Shown here: positions 50,685 through 60,292 of the stretch, one piece after another | How the letters are laid out: each line of letters begins with the position of its first letter | Position numbering within the stretch: position 1 is the first letter of the stretch | Origin: Salisaeta longa DSM 21114 | GTDB lineage: Bacteria; Bacteroidota; Rhodothermia; Rhodothermales; Salinibacteraceae | Direction of reading: 5' to 3' | DNA: 64,000 bases | Assembly: GCF_000419585.1 (NCBI RefSeq) | Contig: NZ_ATTH01000001.1 | Location: 3,015,001 to 3,079,000 of the forward strand | Notes under the pieces: generated by a model | Told to the model about the DNA's origin: nothing | Database searches by the model: none | What the model saw: the letters and a program-made list of their open reading frames with translations, nothing else | Translations under genes and position numbers: made by a program

Positions 50685-52361
50685 ATGAAGCGTCTCAGCA
50701 AGTACTACATCCTTCCGGCCATCGCACTCGTGCTCCTCGGTGCGGTGCTTGGGGTACAGATGGAGAGTTACCTCTCCGACGATGATGCCTACAAATACCT
50801 CAAGAAGCTGGAGCAAGCATTCATCATCATCAACCGGAAGTACGTCGAACCGGTCCCGTCAAAGCAAATGGCGGCTTCGGGCATTGAAGGGATGCTCAAC
50901 GAGCTCGACCCGCACTCCAGCTACATTCCGGCCGAAGAGGTGAAGGCGCTACGGCAAAGCTACCAGGGATCGTTTGGCGGCATCGGCATCATGTTCGAGA
51001 TGGTGCGCGACACGGCGCGCGTCATTACGCCCATCGCCGGCGGGCCCAGCGAACGCCTCGGCATTCAGTCGGGCGATCGCATCGTTCAGATTGAAGACTC
51101 AACGGCCGTGGGGCTCTCGTCCACCGGCATCCAAAAGCGCTTGAAAGGGCCTATCGGGAGCGACGTAGAGATGACCGTGCTGCGCCCGAGCACCGAAAAC
51201 ACGATTGAGTTTACCATTGAGCGGGAAAAGATTCCGCTGTATTCGATCAACTCGTCGTACATGGTTGATGCTACCACCGGTTACATCAAGATTGACCGGT
51301 TTGCGATGACCACGCATAAGGAGTTCATGGAGAAGATGCAGGCGCTGCGAGACCAGGGCATGGAGCGCCTGCTGCTCGACCTGCGCGGCAACCCGGGCGG
51401 CATCATGCGGTCGGCGGTCGAAATTGCCGACGAAATGCTGGGGGCCGGCATGACGATTGTCGCTACGCGGGGCCGCGAAGATAGCATGGACCGGAGGTAC
51501 CGCGCGAGCCCCGGCGGCGCCATTGAAGATATGCCCGTCATTGCGCTGGTGAATGAGGGCTCGGCATCGGCAAGTGAAATCCTGGCCGGGGCGCTGCAAG
51601 ATCACGACCGGGCCCTGCTGGTGGGCCAGCGTACCTTTGGCAAAGCGCTGGTACAGAAGCAGTTCGAACTGTCGGACGGTAGCTTGCTGCAAATGACGGT
51701 GGGCCGGTACTACACGCCGGTGGGTCGTCTCATCCAGACGCCGTACAATGACGGCGATATGAAAGATTACTACAAGGAGAAGTTTGCCTCGTACGACGAG
51801 GCAACGTTCCACCCGGCCGAGTACCGCGAGAGCATCCCCGACTCGCTGGCCTACACCACCGATCACGGCCGTACGGTGTTTGGCGGTGGCGGCATCTTGC
51901 CTGACGTGGTGGTGCAGCCCGATACTGCATCGCTGGAGCGCTTCGTTGCCTCTACGAGTCTCGACTTTGCCTTTGTGCGTGAGTGGTTCCCCGAAAACGA
52001 GTTGGCGCTCCGCGAGACGTGGGGCGAGCGCGAAACGGCGTTCCTGAACACGTACGAAGTCCCGGCGCCCGTTTTGAACGACTTCTGGACGTTTGCAAAA
52101 GAGAACGGCCTGAAGCTCACGGCCGACTCGTCGAAGGCGGATGCCAGCGAGGGCGTCTTTTTGGCCTCGAAGGTGGAGGTGAGCGAGGCGTACGTGTCGG
52201 CCCGGCTGAAGGGCTACATTGGCCGTCAGCTCTTTGGAAGCCACCTTACCTATCGCATCTTTAACAAGGTGAATCCCACCTTCCAGAAAGCCATAACGCT
52301 GTGGCCGCGTGCCGAGAAGTTGTCTACCTACCACACGGCGGCGGCGATGCCACAACGCTGA
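50685..52361 (+). CDS. ctpA: C-terminal processing protease (S41 family)
   Basis: Periplasmic serine protease that trims C-termini. 558 residues: N-terminal membrane anchor/signal (about 7-24), helical region, PDZ domain (about 94-170; SYQGSFGGIGIMFE), then the S41 domain with Ser295 (NEGSASASEI) and Lys320 (TFGKALVQ) as the catalytic dyad. The C-terminal 150 residues are extra relative to short CtpA. Its ATG at 50685 starts the signal peptide. The leader contains GGTGCA/TGCACC (50629-50654) followed by TTTTT, which could be a weak attenuator. Confidence 0.94.
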   Translation: MKRLSKYYILPAIALVLLGAVLGVQMESYLSDDDAYKYLKKLEQAFIIINRKYVEPVPSKQMAASGIEGMLNELDPHSSYIPAEEVKALRQSYQGSFGGIGIMFEMVRDTARVITPIAGGPSERLGIQSGDRIVQIEDSTAVGLSSTGIQKRLKGPIGSDVEMTVLRPSTENTIEFTIEREKIPLYSINSSYMVDATTGYIKIDRFAMTTHKEFMEKMQALRDQGMERLLLDLRGNPGGIMRSAVEIADEMLGAGMTIVATRGREDSMDRRYRASPGGAIEDMPVIALVNEGSASASEILAGALQDHDRALLVGQRTFGKALVQKQFELSDGSLLQMTVGRYYTPVGRLIQTPYNDGDMKDYYKEKFASYDEATFHPAEYRESIPDSLAYTTDHGRTVFGGGGILPDVVVQPDTASLERFVASTSLDFAFVREWFPENELALRETWGERETAFLNTYEVPAPVLNDFWTFAKENGLKLTADSSKADASEGVFLASKVEVSEAYVSARLKGYIGRQLFGSHLTYRIFNKVNPTFQKAITLWPRAEKLSTYHTAAAMPQR

Positions 52362-52503
52362 CGCGCATACTGTGCTGGTACTGCGTTGAAACGAGCGCCT
52401 GGGCGGCCCTGTGTTGCGTGGGCGCTCGACTATGTTAGGGAACCATTGGCCGCGGCGGACGCTTCGCAGATACGCCGTTTTCTGTTCATGTGCTCGCGTG
52501 CCG

Positions 52504-54519
52504 ATGCGTCGTTTCCTGTGGTCGTTTCCACTCGTTTTTGTGCTGCTCGTTGGGTGTCGTTCGATGCCCCAAGCGGCGCAGCAAACCCAAATTCCCACGC
52601 CGCCCGCGGCTGCGTCGGCCGTCGAGGTCTCGCCCGATACCGGGGCCGCCCCCGCGGTGCGCCCGCCGGTGCCCGCGCCGGGGTTTCGGGAGGCCGTAGC
52701 CGCCGGAACCCGCACGACTACCGGGCGGCCGGGGCCCAACTACTGGCAGCAGCGGGCCGCCTACGATCTCACGGCGCGCCTCTATCCGTCCGAACACCGC
52801 CTGGACGGCACGGCACGCATCACGTACACGAACAACGCGCCCGACACGCTCAACACGCTGCTGCTGGAGCTGACGCTCAACCACCACAAGGCGGGCGTGG
52901 TGCGCAACGAGCCCGCCGCGCGTACCGGCGGGGTGCAGCTCCACAGCGTAGCCGTCAACGGCCAGCGCCTATCCGCCGATTCCGTGGAGGGGCCGCGCTA
53001 CCGCGTGCAAAACACCAACCTCATCGTTGTGCCGCCGTCGCCGGTGCTGCCGGGGGCCACTACCGAGCTCACGGTGCGGTGGACGCTTCCTATCCCGCAA
53101 CAGGGCGCGGGCGGCCGGATGGGCTACAGCCGGGACAACCTGTTCTTTTTGGCCTACTGGTATCCCATCATGGCGGTGTACGATGACGTCACGGGCTGGA
53201 TGACCGATCCTTTTCGCGGCACGGCCGAGTTCTACTCCGATTTTGCCTCGTACGACATCACCGTTCACGCGCCCGAGGGGTGGGTGGTGCAAAGCACCGG
53301 CACGCTGCAGAATCCGGCGGCTGTATTCCCCCCGTCGGTGCGCGCGCGTCGGCAGCAGGCCTATGCCAGCGACATGCCGGTGCGTATCCTAACGCCCGAT
53401 CAGCAGGCCACGGTGGATGCACCTTCCGATACGCTGCGGTGGCAGTTTGCCGCACAAAACGTGCGCGACGTCGCGTTTAGCCTCACGCGCGACGCGTTCT
53501 GGGATGCCGCCCGTACGCCGGTGGGCGACCGCGACGGCGACGGGCTTGTCGACTCGACACGCATCAATACCTTCTACCGCGAAACGGCTCCCAAGTGGAC
53601 CGAGGTGACGCGCTATCAGCAGCACAGCATCACGCAGCATTCGGCGTACACCGGTATTCCCTACCCGTGGCCGCACATGACGGCGGTGGAGGGCGCAGGC
53701 ATCATTGGCGGCGGCATGGAGTTTCCGATGATGACCCTCATGGGCGATTACAACGAACGCTCGGCCCGTGATCTGTATGCCGTTACGGCGCACGAGCTGG
53801 CCCACATGTGGGTGCCCATGATGGTGAGTACGAACGAGCGGCGTTACAGCTGGATCGACGAGGGCACCACCTCCTTCAGCGAAAATGTGGCGCGCAAGGA
53901 TTTTTATGCGCAGAGCGATGCGTATGCCGCCGACCGTGCCGATTACGTGGCGTGGGCCACGAACGGTCACGAGGGCCCGCTCATGCGGTGGTCGGACTAT
54001 CACTACAGCGGATCGGCCTTTGTTATCGCCTCCTACCGCAAGCCGGCGACGCTTTACGTGGCGCTGCGCGCGCTCCTGGGCACGGAGACGTTCAACGCGG
54101 CGTTTCAGGCCTTTCACCGGACGTGGGCGTACAAGCACCCGTACCCGAGCGATTTCTTTCACACGTTTGAGCGGGTAGCGGGCCGCGCGCTGGACTGGTT
54201 CTGGCGCAGCTGGTACTACGAAACGTGGACGCTTGACCATGCCATTGCCGGCGTGGAGCGCTCGGGGGGACAGGTGCGCGTGCAGCTGGAGGATCGCGGG
54301 CAAGCCTTCATGCCCACCCGCGTCACGCTCACGCTGCGTGATGGTACGACCCTGCAGCGCACGCTGCCGGTGCGTGTGTGGCTCTCGGGGCGCGATGCTG
54401 CAGCGCTTGTGGTGCAGGATGTCGACGCCTCGGCGGTAACCCGCGTGGAAATTGACGCGGCCCACGTCTTTCCCGACGTGGACCGCTCCAACAACGTGTG
54501 GACCGCCGCAAACGAGTGA
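52504..54519 (+). CDS. M1-family metallopeptidase lipoprotein
   Basis: 671 residues. Lipoprotein signal MRRFLWSFPLVFVLLVGC (lipobox LVGC), a Pro/Ala-rich spacer to about 75, an N-terminal beta-sandwich, and the M1 catalytic domain with HELAH (430-434), 18 residues and Glu453 in WIDEGTT, the exact M1 spacing. GGGMEFPMM is the variant of the exopeptidase GXMEN motif and lacks the Asn, so aminopeptidase activity may be altered. Likely a periplasmic or outer-membrane peptidase. Confidence 0.93.
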   Translation: MRRFLWSFPLVFVLLVGCRSMPQAAQQTQIPTPPAAASAVEVSPDTGAAPAVRPPVPAPGFREAVAAGTRTTTGRPGPNYWQQRAAYDLTARLYPSEHRLDGTARITYTNNAPDTLNTLLLELTLNHHKAGVVRNEPAARTGGVQLHSVAVNGQRLSADSVEGPRYRVQNTNLIVVPPSPVLPGATTELTVRWTLPIPQQGAGGRMGYSRDNLFFLAYWYPIMAVYDDVTGWMTDPFRGTAEFYSDFASYDITVHAPEGWVVQSTGTLQNPAAVFPPSVRARRQQAYASDMPVRILTPDQQATVDAPSDTLRWQFAAQNVRDVAFSLTRDAFWDAARTPVGDRDGDGLVDSTRINTFYRETAPKWTEVTRYQQHSITQHSAYTGIPYPWPHMTAVEGAGIIGGGMEFPMMTLMGDYNERSARDLYAVTAHELAHMWVPMMVSTNERRYSWIDEGTTSFSENVARKDFYAQSDAYAADRADYVAWATNGHEGPLMRWSDYHYSGSAFVIASYRKPATLYVALRALLGTETFNAAFQAFHRTWAYKHPYPSDFFHTFERVAGRALDWFWRSWYYETWTLDHAIAGVERSGGQVRVQLEDRGQAFMPTRVTLTLRDGTTLQRTLPVRVWLSGRDAAALVVQDVDASAVTRVEIDAAHVFPDVDRSNNVWTAANE

Positions 54520-54546
54520 TCGCGGTCTGATGGACTGAAACGCAGC

Positions 54547-55575
54547 CTACGCCGTGTGGGCCTGTGCCGATGGAGCCGCTAGCGCAGGCACGTCGGTGGC
54601 CAGGTCTACGATGGCCGCGGCCCACGTAAGGCCCGCGCCAAATGCAACCAGGGCGAGGGTGTCGCCCGGCGCGATGCGTCCGCTCTGGAAGGCCTCCGAG
54701 AGGGCAATGGGCACCGTAGCGGCCGAGGTGTTGCCGTAGCGGTCGACGTTGATCATGACCTTCTCTTCGGGCAGGCCAAGCTCGGCGGCCGCGTAATCGA
54801 TGATGCGCTTATTGGCCTGGTGCGGAACGAACAGGTCGATGTCGTCGGCGCTGCGGCCGGCCTTGTCGAGCGCCTGGGTTAGGGCCTCGCCCATGATGCG
54901 CGTGGCAAACTTGAAGACCTCGCGGCCATTCATCTTCACGTTCTGAAGGTTTGCATCGAGCGCTTCGTGCGACGTAGGTTGGGCCACGCCGCCGGCAGGC
55001 ACAATGATGTGCTCGGCCCCCGATCCATCAGAGCCCAGCACGTGCGACTGCAGGCCGCAGGGTTCGCGCGTCGCCTGCACCACCACCGCGCCGGCGCCAT
55101 CGCCGAAGAGAACGGCCGTGTCGCGGTTCTCCCAACTGAGCCACCGGCTGATGAGCTCGGCACCCACGACAAGGATCGTATCGTACGCGCCGGTCGAGAT
55201 GAACTGCTGGGCCGTTACGAGGGCATAGATGAAGCCGGTGCACCCCACGGTAAGCTGCATGGCCCCCGCGTGGATGCCCAGGCCGTGCTGCACCTGGCTC
55301 GACACCGGCGGCGTCAGGTAATCGGGCGAAGAGGAGGCCACGAGCACCAAGTCGACGGCCGACGCGTCGACCCCGGCACAATCGAGCGCGCGCTGCCCGG
55401 CGGCTATGGACATGGTGGCGGTCGTTTCGTCGTCGCCAGCAAAGCGGCGCTCGCGAATCCCCGAGCGCGAGCGAATCCACTCGTCGCTGGTGTCCATGTG
55501 GGCGGCGAGGTCGTCATTGGTGACGACGTTGGGCGGGGCATAATGCCCCCAGCCGGTGATGCTTGCGTGCGGCAT
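54547..55575 (-). CDS. fabH: 3-oxoacyl-[acyl-carrier-protein] synthase III
   Basis: Starts fatty acid synthesis by condensing acetyl-CoA (or branched primers) with malonyl-ACP. 342 residues with the catalytic triad C112 (TVGCTGFIY), H252 (VPHQANKRI) and N282 (RYGNTSAA). The length is normal. ATG at 55573-55575 (MPHASITGWGHYAPP). It lies 90 bp after tpiA on the same strand and is convergent with the peptidase gene. Its product supplies the first condensation but other fab genes are absent from the window. Confidence 0.95.
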   Translation of the reverse strand: MPHASITGWGHYAPPNVVTNDDLAAHMDTSDEWIRSRSGIRERRFAGDDETTATMSIAAGQRALDCAGVDASAVDLVLVASSSPDYLTPPVSSQVQHGLGIHAGAMQLTVGCTGFIYALVTAQQFISTGAYDTILVVGAELISRWLSWENRDTAVLFGDGAGAVVVQATREPCGLQSHVLGSDGSGAEHIIVPAGGVAQPTSHEALDANLQNVKMNGREVFKFATRIMGEALTQALDKAGRSADDIDLFVPHQANKRIIDYAAAELGLPEEKVMINVDRYGNTSAATVPIALSEAFQSGRIAPGDTLALVAFGAGLTWAAAIVDLATDVPALAAPSAQAHTA

Positions 55576-55664
55576 GGGATTGAAGTGTCGTGCGTGCAAA
55601 AACAAAGATGGAAGCGGTTCCAGCAGCGATGCCCCAGCGCAGCGTCGCTGGAGGCTGGCGCGGG

Positions 55665-56432
55665 CTAGGCGGCCTGCGCCGCGCCGATTTGCGCAATCGC
55701 GCCAAACGAATCGGCTTGCAGGCTAGCACCGCCAATGAGGCCGCCGTCTACATCGGGTTGCGAGAGCAGCGCTTCGGCGTTGTGGGGCTTCATGCTCCCG
55801 CCGTACAGCAGGTGCACATCCGCCGCCCCGTCGCCCACGAGGTCGTGCAGCAGGCTGCGGATGAACGCGTGCATCGCCTGCGCTTGCTCGGGCGTTGCGC
55901 TGTCGCCGGTGCCAATGGCCCACACCGGCTCGTAGGCAACCACCAGGTCGGTGGGGGCTGCACCCTGGGCTTCGGCGAGGGCGCCGCGCACCTGTTGTTC
56001 GACGATGGCTTCGGCATCGCCGGCATCGCGCTGGGCTTTCGTTTCGCCCACGCACACAATGGGAATGAGGCTGTGCGCATGCGCCTGGGCGACCTTTGCG
56101 CCCACATCGGCATCCGTCTCGCCGAAGTATTTGCGGCGCTCCGAGTGGCCCACGATCACGTAGGTGCACCCCGCGGCGCGCAACATAGGCGCCGACGTTT
56201 CGCCGGTGTAAGAGCCCGCATCGGCGGTGTGCATCGTTTGGCCGCCCACGGCAACGTCGGTATCGGCGAGGGCGCGGGCCGTGGCTTCCAGATTTACAAA
56301 CGGGGGGCACACGGCCATATGGGTGGCCGCGAGCGCGTCGGCGTGTTCATGCACATACGCAGCCAGGTCCTCCGCAAGCGCGGTGGCTTCGGGGAGGGTG
56401 GTGTTCATCTTCCAGTTTCCAGCAATAAGCAT
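55665..56432 (-). CDS. tpiA: Triosephosphate isomerase
   Basis: Interconverts dihydroxyacetone phosphate and glyceraldehyde-3-phosphate. 255 residues with Lys8 (GNWKMN), His96 (VGHSERR), catalytic Glu168 (AYEPVWAIGTG) and the phosphate-binding YGGSMKP. Normal length. It follows the methyltransferase gene by 39 bp on the same strand. Confidence 0.97.
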   Translation of the reverse strand: MLIAGNWKMNTTLPEATALAEDLAAYVHEHADALAATHMAVCPPFVNLEATARALADTDVAVGGQTMHTADAGSYTGETSAPMLRAAGCTYVIVGHSERRKYFGETDADVGAKVAQAHAHSLIPIVCVGETKAQRDAGDAEAIVEQQVRGALAEAQGAAPTDLVVAYEPVWAIGTGDSATPEQAQAMHAFIRSLLHDLVGDGAADVHLLYGGSMKPHNAEALLSQPDVDGGLIGGASLQADSFGAIAQIGAAQAA

Positions 56433-56471
56433 GAGCGGTAGGGTCAGATGAGAGAGGGTACAGGCGCAGCG

Positions 56472-57029
56472 TTATGGCTTGAGGGCTTCGTACGCAAACA
56501 TAGGCGGAATATTGCGCAGCTCGTATTCCTTCGACGCCAGGTTAAAGTGCTGGCGCAGCGGGTCTTCCATGTGATTGTAATTCTGATACACCAAAAACTT
56601 GCCCGTGTCCGCAAGCGCGCGGCGGGTGTGCACGAGGAGTTCGTCTTTTACGTCGTCGTCGAGAAAAGAGAAGGGAATGCCCGAGATGATGTAGTCGGCC
56701 GCGTCAATGGTGAGGCGGTCGAGGATCGTCTCGATATTTTCGACGCGGTCGTGCACAACGGTAGCGCGCGGATCGCCGTCGGTGAGGGCTTCGAGCTCCT
56801 CTACGAAGTTGCGATTCCCCTCAATGAGGACGAGCGTCGAGTCATCGTGCATCTCCTCTAGAATGTACCGGCTAAAGACGCCGGTGCCGGGCCCATACTC
56901 CACAATGATGTTGGGCGCCGAAAAGTCGATCCAGCGACAGACCCGCTTTACGAGAAACTTCGAGGACGGTGTGATAGCAGCCACGTCCCGGTCCTTGATG
57001 AAGTTTTTGATGTAGGCGAGCGTTCCCAT
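56472..57029 (-). CDS. SAM-dependent methyltransferase (rRNA dimethylase/PmtA-like)
   Basis: 185 residues. The fold shows IVEYGPGTGVFSRYIL (motif I, about 43-58), LVLIEGNRNF and AADYIISGIPFSFL, a pattern shared by phospholipid N-methyltransferases and KsgA-like enzymes. The N-terminal AAITPSSKFLVKRV also occurs in PmtA-like proteins. The substrate, lipid or RNA, cannot be decided. Confidence 0.8.
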   Translation of the reverse strand: MGTLAYIKNFIKDRDVAAITPSSKFLVKRVCRWIDFSAPNIIVEYGPGTGVFSRYILEEMHDDSTLVLIEGNRNFVEELEALTDGDPRATVVHDRVENIETILDRLTIDAADYIISGIPFSFLDDDVKDELLVHTRRALADTGKFLVYQNYNHMEDPLRQHFNLASKEYELRNIPPMFAYEALKP

Positions 57030-57065
57030 ACAAAGCTATACGGTCTGTTGAGCAAAGCGTAGTAG

Positions 57066-57103
57066 AAAATAAAGCGGACGGCTGCCTTCTGCAATGCAGC
57101 CGA
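57066..57103 (-). terminator. Possible terminator after the thioredoxin-fold gene
   Basis: On the minus strand CGGCTGC and GCAGCCG (57103-57080) form a perfect 7-bp stem with a 10-nt loop, followed by TCCGCTTTATTTTCT. It lies 30 bp after the stop at 57133 and before the methyltransferase gene. Confidence 0.45.
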
Positions 57104-57132
57104 TAGCTTGTTACATCGGTGGTGCGAATGGT

Positions 57133-58548
57133 TTAGGGCGTGCGCTGCGCGGTGGCCGGCGGGCGCCGTTCCACTTGAATGCCCAGGTCGTTAAGGAGCC
57201 GCATGATGCCAACGCCCACGTAGCGCTCCACGATGCGCCCGTCGGCGTCGATGAGGAAGCGCGTGGGCACGGTGGCTACGTTGTACGTTTGGGCGAGCGG
57301 GGCATCGTAGCCGCTGGGCAGGATGATGTGCTGGCCGGGGAGCGAGCGGCCCTCGCGGAAGGCCTTGTTGAGCAGCGTGTCGGGCTCTAGCGAGATGGAG
57401 AGCAGCGCGAGGTTTTGAGGGCGCGTGGCCCGGTAAATGGCGTTGCGCATGGCCACCTGCTGCTGGTAGACGCGATCGCCGGGCTTGTAGAACTCCAGCA
57501 AGATGGGGCGTCCGCTAAGGGCGCTGAGTGAAAGCGTGTCGCCGGTTACGTCGCGCACAGTAAACGACGGCGCCTTCATGTTGGGCATCAGGTTGTTCAT
57601 CTCGTAGAGCGCGCGCTCGGCCCAGGCGGCCCACTGCGTGTCCTCGTATTCGGTTTGAAGCACGCGGGCGGCGGCTTTGGCCTTGCTGGTTTGCATGCTG
57701 TCGAGGTGCGCACGCACGCGCTCGGCCTGGATCGCGGCCTTCTCCGGCGCGCGGCTCGTCGCTTGTTGGGCGCTGTCCAAAAAGGCCAGGGCCTGCGGCT
57801 GTCCGTGCAGGCGGGCAATGGCGCGGCGGCCTACCCGCACGGCTTCCACGTAACGCGGGTTGGCAGGGGAAATTTCGCGCACGTATTCAACGGCCAGCGA
57901 GTCGTTCCACCCTTCAAGGAGGGCAATGGCTTCCACCGAGGCCAGCTGTGTTGCGTACGCGTCGGGGTAGGTGCGCCGCAGGCTCCACAAGATGCTGCTC
58001 GTTTGTCGCACGCTCTGGCCCATACCACCAGAGAGCGCCTGGCCGGTACGTACGTTTCGGATGGCCATCTGCCGGTGCAGGGCCATGGTGTTTCGATAGG
58101 CCAGGAGCGCTGCATTTTCTTCCGACTGAATGCGTACCAGGCCGCGATGGGGTAGCTCCAGGTCGAGGGTCGCGCTGTCGCCATCGGTCACCACCAGCTC
58201 GGCGCGCGCCAGGGTGTTGCCCCGGCGGCGCACCAGCAGCGGGTAGATGCCAGCGCTCGGGGCCCGCACGGCCGTCGCAAAGTCGCCGTTGATGTCGGTG
58301 GTGGCCAGCGCGAGCGTGTCAATGGCGCGCCCGTTGGCGTTAGCCACCAGCACGTTGAACCCGCTGTAGTTGCGCACCGAGTCGATGGCGGCCGACACGG
58401 TAATGCGCCCCGAGAGGTGGCTGCGCACCCGCGTTTCGGGGGCCGACTGGCAGCCCAGCGCAAGGCTGGCCAGAAAGACAAACGCCGCGATGCGTGCAAA
58501 CACCGGCCGAAGGGCGCAAAAAGGCGGGGCGACAGAAGGGGAAGGCAT
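57133..58548 (-). CDS. Thioredoxin-fold lipoprotein without a CxxC motif
   Basis: 471 residues. N-terminal export signal with lipobox LALGC, an early carboxypeptidase-regulatory-like beta domain (about 45-135), a helical middle and a TlpA/AhpC-like thioredoxin domain at about 340-465 (MKAPSFTVRDVTGDTLSLSALSGRPILLEFYKPGD ... VPTRFLIDADGRIV). Where the redox CxxC should be the sequence reads YKPGDRVYQ, so it is not a disulfide reductase. The family cis-Pro (VPTRF) is kept. Gap of only 14 bp from gatB. Confidence 0.83.
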   Translation of the reverse strand: MPSPSVAPPFCALRPVFARIAAFVFLASLALGCQSAPETRVRSHLSGRITVSAAIDSVRNYSGFNVLVANANGRAIDTLALATTDINGDFATAVRAPSAGIYPLLVRRRGNTLARAELVVTDGDSATLDLELPHRGLVRIQSEENAALLAYRNTMALHRQMAIRNVRTGQALSGGMGQSVRQTSSILWSLRRTYPDAYATQLASVEAIALLEGWNDSLAVEYVREISPANPRYVEAVRVGRRAIARLHGQPQALAFLDSAQQATSRAPEKAAIQAERVRAHLDSMQTSKAKAAARVLQTEYEDTQWAAWAERALYEMNNLMPNMKAPSFTVRDVTGDTLSLSALSGRPILLEFYKPGDRVYQQQVAMRNAIYRATRPQNLALLSISLEPDTLLNKAFREGRSLPGQHIILPSGYDAPLAQTYNVATVPTRFLIDADGRIVERYVGVGIMRLLNDLGIQVERRPPATAQRTP

Positions 58549-58562
58549 GAAAGCGGGGGTTC

Positions 58563-60053
58563 TTAAGCGTCGAGGGTTTCTTTGAGCAAACGCCGTACCA
58601 CCTGCGGGTCGGGCGATCCGTCGAAGCGATCCATGACCCGGCCAATGAAGAAGCCCAGCAGGCCTTGCTTGCCGTTGCGGTACGTGGTCACCTTATCGGA
58701 ATGATCGGCTACTACAGCGTCAACGACCGGCCGGATGGCGTCGGCATCGGACACCTGCAGCAGGTTGCGTTCCTCGGCAATGGCTTCGGCCGAGCGGTTG
58801 GGCGTTTCGAGCAGCGCCGTAAAGATGTCCTGTGCACCGCTTGAACTGACGCGCGCGTCGAGCCGCAAGTACACGAGCTCCGCAAGCCGTTCGGGCGACA
58901 CGCCAAGGGCATCGATGGACGTGTTGCGTTCGTTTCGTTCACGCAGCACGTTGGTCATGATGAAGTTGGCGACGGCCTGGGCCTGCGCGGTGGTGTCGCC
59001 GCCTTTGGTGTGCTTGAAGAGGGCGCGCAAGGTGTCCTCAAAGTAATCGGCCACGCTGCGTTCCTCTACCAGCACGCCGGCCGCGTAGGGCGACAGCCCA
59101 ATGTCGTTGATGAAGCGTTCGCGGCGGGCGTCGGGCATCTCGGGCAGGGCTTCGCGCTGGGCGGTGCGCATCGCCTCGTCCACCACAACGGGCGGCAAGT
59201 CGGGATCCGGCATGTAGCGGTAATCGGGCGCATCTTCCTTCGTGCGCAGCACGCGCGTCTGCCCGGCGGCCGCGTCCCATCGCAGCGTGGCCTGCGTAAC
59301 CGGCGCGCCGCGGATGTGGCACCGCATGTGGCGCAGGGCCTCGTAGGTGAGCGCATCGGCGACGTGGCGGATCGAGTTGAGGTTCTTTACCTCGGTGCGC
59401 GTGCCAAGCGCCGTGTGGCCGCGGCGGCGCACGCTGATGTTGGCATCGCAGCGCAGCGAGCCGTCCGCCAGGGTGCCGTCGCTAATGCCCAGGTAGCGAA
59501 CGATCCGGCGAATCGTTTGCAAGCAGCGAGACGCCTCGCGCGGGTGGCGCACATCCGGGGCAGTTACAATCTCGATGAGCGGCACGCCGCACCGGTTGTA
59601 GTCGACGCGCGTATGCCCTGCGCTGTGCATCGACTTGCCCGCGTCCTCCTCTAGGTGGATTCGCGTGATGTGCACGCGCCGCGTAGGGGCCGCCGGGTCG
59701 TCGCCGGCTGCGGCGCCCGCTGGCACGTCAAGGTAGCCGTCGTAGCACAGCGGCATGTCGTGCTGCGAGATCTGGTACCCCTTGGGCAAATCCGGGTAGA
59801 AGTAGTGCTTGCGCGCGAACGTCGAGTGTTCGGCGATCGAGCAATGGGTAGCCAGCCCCATGCGCACCGCATACGCCACGGCTTTTTTGTTAAGGACGGG
59901 GAGCGTGCCGGGATGCCCCAGGCTTACCGGGTCTACCTGCGTGTTGGGGGCGCCGTCGCCCTGCGCGGCCTCTGGGCTAAACAGTTTGGAAGACGTGCGG
60001 AGTTGACAGTGCACCTCCAGCCCGATGACCGGCTCGTACTCGTCGTGAAGCAT
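58563..60053 (-). CDS. gatB: Aspartyl/glutamyl-tRNA(Asn/Gln) amidotransferase subunit B
   Basis: Kinase-like subunit of GatCAB, converting misacylated Glu-tRNA-Gln or Asp-tRNA-Asn. 496 residues: VIGLEVHCQLRTSSKLFSPE, GHPGTLPVLNKKAVAYA, FYPDLPKGYQISQ, GKSMHSAGHTRVDYNRCGVPLIEIVT, and the C-terminal helical/YqeY-like tail ending MDRFDGSPDPQVVRRLLKE. ATG at 60051-60053. GatA and GatC are not in the window. Confidence 0.96.
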   Translation of the reverse strand: MLHDEYEPVIGLEVHCQLRTSSKLFSPEAAQGDGAPNTQVDPVSLGHPGTLPVLNKKAVAYAVRMGLATHCSIAEHSTFARKHYFYPDLPKGYQISQHDMPLCYDGYLDVPAGAAAGDDPAAPTRRVHITRIHLEEDAGKSMHSAGHTRVDYNRCGVPLIEIVTAPDVRHPREASRCLQTIRRIVRYLGISDGTLADGSLRCDANISVRRRGHTALGTRTEVKNLNSIRHVADALTYEALRHMRCHIRGAPVTQATLRWDAAAGQTRVLRTKEDAPDYRYMPDPDLPPVVVDEAMRTAQREALPEMPDARRERFINDIGLSPYAAGVLVEERSVADYFEDTLRALFKHTKGGDTTAQAQAVANFIMTNVLRERNERNTSIDALGVSPERLAELVYLRLDARVSSSGAQDIFTALLETPNRSAEAIAEERNLLQVSDADAIRPVVDAVVADHSDKVTTYRNGKQGLLGFFIGRVMDRFDGSPDPQVVRRLLKETLDA

Positions 60054-60260
60054 GGACAGGCGATGGTTACAGAAATCCACGGGCGATCGCGCGCGGCACA
60101 TATCTACAGACTCTATCTACCGCACGTATGCCCAAATGTTCGGTGCAAGGCGCCGGGCGTGCGTCCAGCATTGATGAAAGATGGCGGGACCGCTCCCGGA
60201 TGCGCGGTGCGCGCTACGGGGCGGCGATGGCAGTAGTCCTGTGGCGTTATTGTTGCATAT

Positions 60261-60274
60261 CCAACAATTGTTGG
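60261..60274. promoter_or_regulatory. Perfect 14-bp palindrome in the gatB / lipoprotein divergent region
   Basis: CCAACAATTGTTGG is fully self-complementary and lies 18 bp before the -35 of the lipoprotein promoter and about 200 bp before gatB. It looks like an operator; the regulator is unknown. Confidence 0.45.
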
Positions 60275-60292
60275 CTCTGCGCCGCGTGTCTC

